From contig BDSI01000167.1 of assembly GCA_003117195.1 (NCBI GenBank), forward strand, positions 165,305 through 229,304: a DNA stretch of 64,000 nt. Direction: 5' to 3'. Positions 59,830 through 64,000 of the stretch are shown here, in pieces. Position numbers and translations under genes: made by a program. Within the stretch, counting starts at the first letter, position 1. Each line of letters opens with the position of its first letter. The notes under the pieces were generated by a model that worked only from the letters and a program-made list of their open reading frames with translations, had not been told where the DNA came from and did no database searches. The stretch is from Eudorina sp. 2006-703-Eu-15. Lineage: Eukaryota; Chlorophyta; Chlorophyceae; Chlamydomonadales; Volvocaceae.

Positions 59830-62800
59830 GGATGCGGGGCGGGGAGGTGTGGCCCTGGAGGGAGGTACCGTATAGCGGCCATACATGACGGGCGGGGGTT
59901 AGCAGCCTGAGGCCACAGAGGAGGCGTCCTGCTGCATGTCGTGTCGTGTCGTGGGGGACGGGATGGGGTGGTAGTCTGAGATGGGACGGCAGGAGGCGCT
60001 GAATCATGTACCAAGGGCATCGTGCTGCACAGACACGGAGGCGGATGGGGCATGGCAGCAGAGCGGTGTGCGCGGGGTTTGTGCGAGCGGAGAAGGGGAC
60101 GTTCTGTTTCTGCATGCGGGGTTGAGCGTGAGGGTCGACGGCAGCAGCAGGCGGCAGGCGGCGCGGGCATGCGACCGAGGCGCGGGCAAGGGGAGGCAGT
60201 CGACCTCATTGAGAAATCATCCGCAGCTCGCGCTGCTACATTGATACCGTGTAGTCAGCAGCCTTGCGGTGGTCGAAGTAGTGTAGCTTTGAGAAGGCGC
60301 AAGCGACATCCTTGCTCAAACCCTCGTCACTTAGGAAGAGGTGGAGGTCTGCCTCCAAAGGAATACATTCATGGACAATCTTACACGTTATGCATTTCCT
60401 GTCTGGCGCCAAGCCACCCAAGGACAGACAGCTGTGCGGTCTTGGCATTTGGGCCTTGGCCCTCGGGCTTGGGCCACAAGTGAGTCAACGCATTCAGCCT
60501 GAAGAGCTCTTTGACATTCTCCAAAAATCCGACAAAACGAAGCACAAAGCGGCAGTTCAAGTTTGACTTGCACGAGTCAGAGGTCGAATGGGCCGTGCTG
60601 ATGAGCAGTGGACGCGTACAATTAAGAAGTATTGTTTGTTATAAAAGAGACAACGTAAAGCTTACTTTTGAAAAGTTTGCAATACAATATTAGGGGCGGC
60701 ACGCCATTCACTATGATCGCCTGTTCCGTAATGAGGTGCCGCCCCGTACGATTGGGGTGCCGGTGGGTTCCACCACCATACTTATACCCTTGGTTAGAGG
60801 TTTGGCCTGGACGAATTTTCCGTAGTCGCAGATGCTTGATTGCAAGGTTTTGCCTTTTTATCATTTCATGTTTGATTACCAGTGGCCAGCAGCGCGTTTC
60901 GCACCTTCCCTGGCTCGGCCAATTCAACAAAGGTTAATAATATTAAATGTCAATTAGTGCGCACAAATTCGAATCTTTGATGATGTTGAATTTTAGGTTG
61001 GAAGGCCGGCTTCCGATGTTCGTAACGGGTCTGCAGGACTGGGCCGACGCTGTCCGGTGCAGGACGCACATCGCTTAGCTGCAAGTTTACCGTAGCTGGC
61101 CTTGAAAAAATAATTAAGACCAATTATGCTTTCTAGCTCCTCTGGTTACATTTGTTCGAAACCACACGCCTGCAACGACAACCACACTGCTACGACCTGC
61201 AAGGGACACCCGTTAGCATTTTTTTCGACGCTGGACCAGTGGCCGGTTGTTGCTGCAATGTCCGAACCGGCAGATGGCCGGTGGACACTGTAATGACCAC
61301 TCCGTTGCAACCACAAGCGTCCCACGCCGCCACCCGAAGGGTGTACTCTCCCGGGCGGGCGGGCGGGACTATGCCCGGCAGAGGGGCAACAGCAATTATT
61401 ATAATTAGCAACAACGGCAGATACGAGTCGCAACCCAGCGCCGCTGAACAAGCTGCGATGGCTCTGCCGTGCTGTACCGTGGCGTACACAGTACAACCGA
61501 AATCATTTCACCAATCGTCGCTAGAACCTGACTTCCCTGCTATTCATACTTCATTGCTAGAGAAGTCAACGTTAATCCACATCCTAGAGCGGTGGAGGCT
61601 CCTAATCGCAACCATCGCTGACTGCGTACCTGTCGGAGCGGCAGACGGCGATGTATCAAACCTAGTCCGGCGCCGTCCGTCGACTAGGTCACAGCTTCTC
61701 TCACAATGTTTACGACGTGCACTTCATTCGGTTGCCCTGCCACATCTGCGGATTAAGCACGACCTCTACCAAGTACATGTCGTGCATGTCACACTCAGCT
61801 CGCAAGCCCGCCGGCCTTCGGCCTGCGCCAAAGCCATCGTATGATGAAGATGGGCTTGGGCTTGTACACCGGCACGAAATCGGCCTTCGGAGTTTTGACG
61901 CCTTGAAATCGGTCGCCACACGCACAAAACGAAACACACTCTTAACGCCAGCCACACAACAACATGCGCGGAAGACCCGACGTCTTTGGGAACGCGAGCG
62001 CTCTCGCGGACAGGCGACCAGCTGCGGCAGGTTCTAGGGGCAGCTTGCTGGGGCACACTTGACAGTCGCGCGACGGGCGCAAAAGCCGGCGCCAAATCAA
62101 GTTCGAAACAGCCGGGGAATTGCGACGCCGTGCTTGTCGCCCTACTTCCTTACAGAAAGATAAAAAAACAAACAGCCCAGGACCGCGAACGGCGAGATGC
62201 GCTGCGTTCCGCATCGGACGGGCGGGTGGTGTCCTCCTCTTGAAGGCAACCGCTTCCTGCGCGCGCGCCCGCCGCCGGGAATGGGCCCCACCCTAGCCGC
62301 CAAAACGCACAACCCACGAAGCCGTCCTCACGTGGGCCCGCAGAGCCCAGACCCGTCAGGCGAGTCAGGCAGGGGCCTGCCAATGGACGGTTGGGGGACG
62401 ACGACCCTGACGTCGTTGCGAGCACCCAGAGCCGAGCCCTCGCGGACCCCAGAGCAAAACGACCAACACACAGCTCCCGACTGACAGCCGCCGCCACCGT
62501 CGGCTCGGCGGGCCAGCGGGTCACCAAAAACAAGACCCGCATGAAGCGATGCCGCTACGCTCCTTTTCCGCCCAGCCAGAGGAAAGGTGCCACGGACTGC
62601 AAGTCTGCAACACGGGTTGGCTGACGAGCCCCCCGCAGCACAGCGCCCAAAACAACATCCGCGGCAGGGTCTCCAACAAAACATGTAACCCTCGCACCGT
62701 ACCGTACAGTACCGTACGTGCAGTACCGTATACCGTACGTCGCTATATAATGTACACCCGGGTGCGACTCGAGCTCATGGTCCGGGGGACGCATTTGCCC

Positions 62801-63490
62801 CACCCGTCATCATCATCAGGCGCAATCGGCTGGGCCAGTTGCCAAGTGCAGACGTGGGGTTACGGTTCTCGTGACGCTGACGCAACCATCAGGAAACAAA
62901 ATGTCTTGGGGCTCGCACGCCAAGGCCCTCGGCACACCTCCGTCACTGCTACCCCTTGTTACTCCCCCCGGTGCCCAGCTCGGCCCCGTCAGCAGCTCCC
63001 GGAGCACGGAGCTCTCCCTCCGGGACCGATGTGTGTCCCATCCCAATTAACCCCTCACTCCCTCCTGTCGAATCACGGCCCATGCTGTACGACGCCGTCC
63101 TCTGTCGCGTGCTCAAACACGATAACTCCGTACGCCTTGACCTGCCCTTCCCCCGAACACCATGTCCCTCGTCGCATGAAACACTTTTCTTGCTGTCTCC
63201 TCGCGGCAGCACGGATCTATCACGCCTCCGCGACCTCGCCCCTGCTCCGATAAACTTCCATTATCGTGTTATTCTTCATTTTACCACGGTTTGTACATCG
63301 CCCGATGGTTTCCGAGTCAAGGGCTCCTCAGACCGTGGAGCAGAGCGGAGGGCGCCGTCCGCGCGTCAGCTGCTGGTGCTGCCACCGCCACCGCCGACAT
63401 CGGCTCCGCGCGGCCCGCCGACGTGGCCCTCCGTGACCCACCGTCATCCGGGCGGTCCTGACGTTGTGCCACCTCAGCACCCGGACGCAC
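59830..63490. other. Gene-poor right flank
   Basis: About 3.6 kb of short ORFs. Bases 60.5-61.15 kb are AT-richer. A 230-codon plus-strand frame at 61152-61844 starts at TTG, shows no domain, and contains only a few protein-like stretches (LLSQCLRRALHSVALPHLRI); it is not counted as a gene. Repeated GTACCGTAC words lie at 62696-62745. No tRNA or rRNA was recognised. Confidence 0.4.
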
Positions 63491-63573
63491 CTAGCGTCTA
63501 GGCGCGCTGACCGCTCCAACATCATGACGGCGGCGAGCCAGTTGCCTCGTTGGAGCTCCATAAGGCCCCAGGC
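63491..63573 (-). CDS. Isolated TPR/HAT-repeat exon, other exons not found
   Basis: The acceptor TGTGCAG is followed by 83 bp encoding AWGLMELQRGNWLAAVMMLE and RSARLDA, then the donor AG-GTGCGT. The sequence AWGLMExQRGN...A...LERSxRLD is a typical tetratricopeptide or half-a-TPR repeat, as in chloroplast RNA-stability factors such as MBB1/HCF107. The exon is too short to assign the protein. Neither flank within the window shows further repeat exons, so this is either one exon of a gene with long introns that runs off the right edge, or a stray fragment. Confidence 0.35.
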
Positions 63574-64000
63574 CTGCACACAGACATAGCGGCAAATGCA
63601 GCCGCGCGCGAGAGAGGAAGGGGGGAGAGAAAGGACGGGGGGATTCAGCCGGTAGGGCCGTGGAGGCTATAGGTGGTGGGTTGAGCGAGGCCGTAACGAG
63701 CTTAACGACGCGAGGCGTTTCGCGCCGGTAGGGGCCCCGCAGTCGCGGCTGCGGTACGGCGTTACTAGGCTATGACGCGGACTGATGACACAATCCCAAA
63801 CATACACATACTGTTTGAGACACCCGGCTCCCTCGCGGCCAAGTGATCCGGCGGGTATACCTCGGGTCCACCTTGTAATGGTTGCAAGGAGGCCTCGCGA
63901 CCGGCTGGGGTACAGCTACGTTTGCGACCGTGGATGGATGTTCGTGACTGGCGCCATGGGGGGAGTGGTTGCGTGCCCTGGCGTTCAAGGTTCAACACTG
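63574..64000. other. Right edge, no feature supported
   Basis: Contains a short GA-rich run (about 63606-63640) and small overlapping minus-strand ORFs without domains. If the TPR exon belongs to a gene, an intron or upstream exon of it would lie here. Confidence 0.35.

Noticed and set aside
61152..61844. 230-codon plus-strand ORF
   Set aside because: Begins at TTG, has no recognisable domain, mixed composition and no splice-linked neighbours. Kept only as a note in the flank entry.

Overview
The window reads as nuclear DNA of a green alga of the volvocine/Chlamydomonas type. The evidence is very GC-rich coding sequence, genes cut into many short exons by GT-AG introns, Gly/Ala/Pro/Gln-rich low-complexity segments inside reading frames, dense microsatellites and minisatellites, and TGTAA polyadenylation motifs just downstream of three of the gene models. 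A chloroplast-type J-protein fits a photosynthetic host. There are no bacterial operons, IS elements or CRISPR arrays. All exon models were drawn by eye from open frames, splice consensus and phase.

Left third (1-22 kb): the 5' end of an unrecognised minus-strand gene (1-571); an AT-richer intergenic stretch; a multi-exon minus-strand gene (4545-10467) for a low-complexity helical protein of unknown function; a complete six-exon plus-strand gene for a chloroplast type I DnaJ (12316-16232, CDJ1-like); and a minus-strand ORF (19674-20363) with a restriction-endonuclease-like motif pattern.

Middle (22-42 kb): a 13-exon plus-strand gene (22107-28540) for an ankyrin-repeat, integrin-linked/Raf-like protein kinase whose C-terminus is a predicted CaaX farnesylation box; a long gene-poor stretch with dispersed repeats; a probably degraded minus-strand gene region (33.0-36.7 kb) of unknown product; and a three-exon minus-strand gene (38514-40937) for a poly-Q putative transcriptional regulator carrying SUMO-consensus and EAR-like LxLxL motifs. 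One of its introns holds 42 copies of CAGG.

Right third (42-64 kb): a nearly identical tandem duplication of about 8 kb (42103-49977 and 49978-58048). Each unit has a single-copy leader, a 192-bp satellite array (about 22 and 23 copies), a 112-bp satellite array (14 copies each), and the 3' exons of a minus-strand gene that begins in a 54-bp coding minisatellite. The duplication cuts the left copy of that gene off from its 5' end. It also abuts a plus-strand gene fragment (58186-59829) that ends in a shortened sorting-nexin C-terminal (Nexin_C) domain. The last 4 kb are gene-poor apart from one isolated TPR/HAT-like exon (63491-63573).

The genes do not form a functional cluster. What is unusual is the structural history: segmental duplication, two satellite families that appear related, and several gene fragments at or near the breakpoints.
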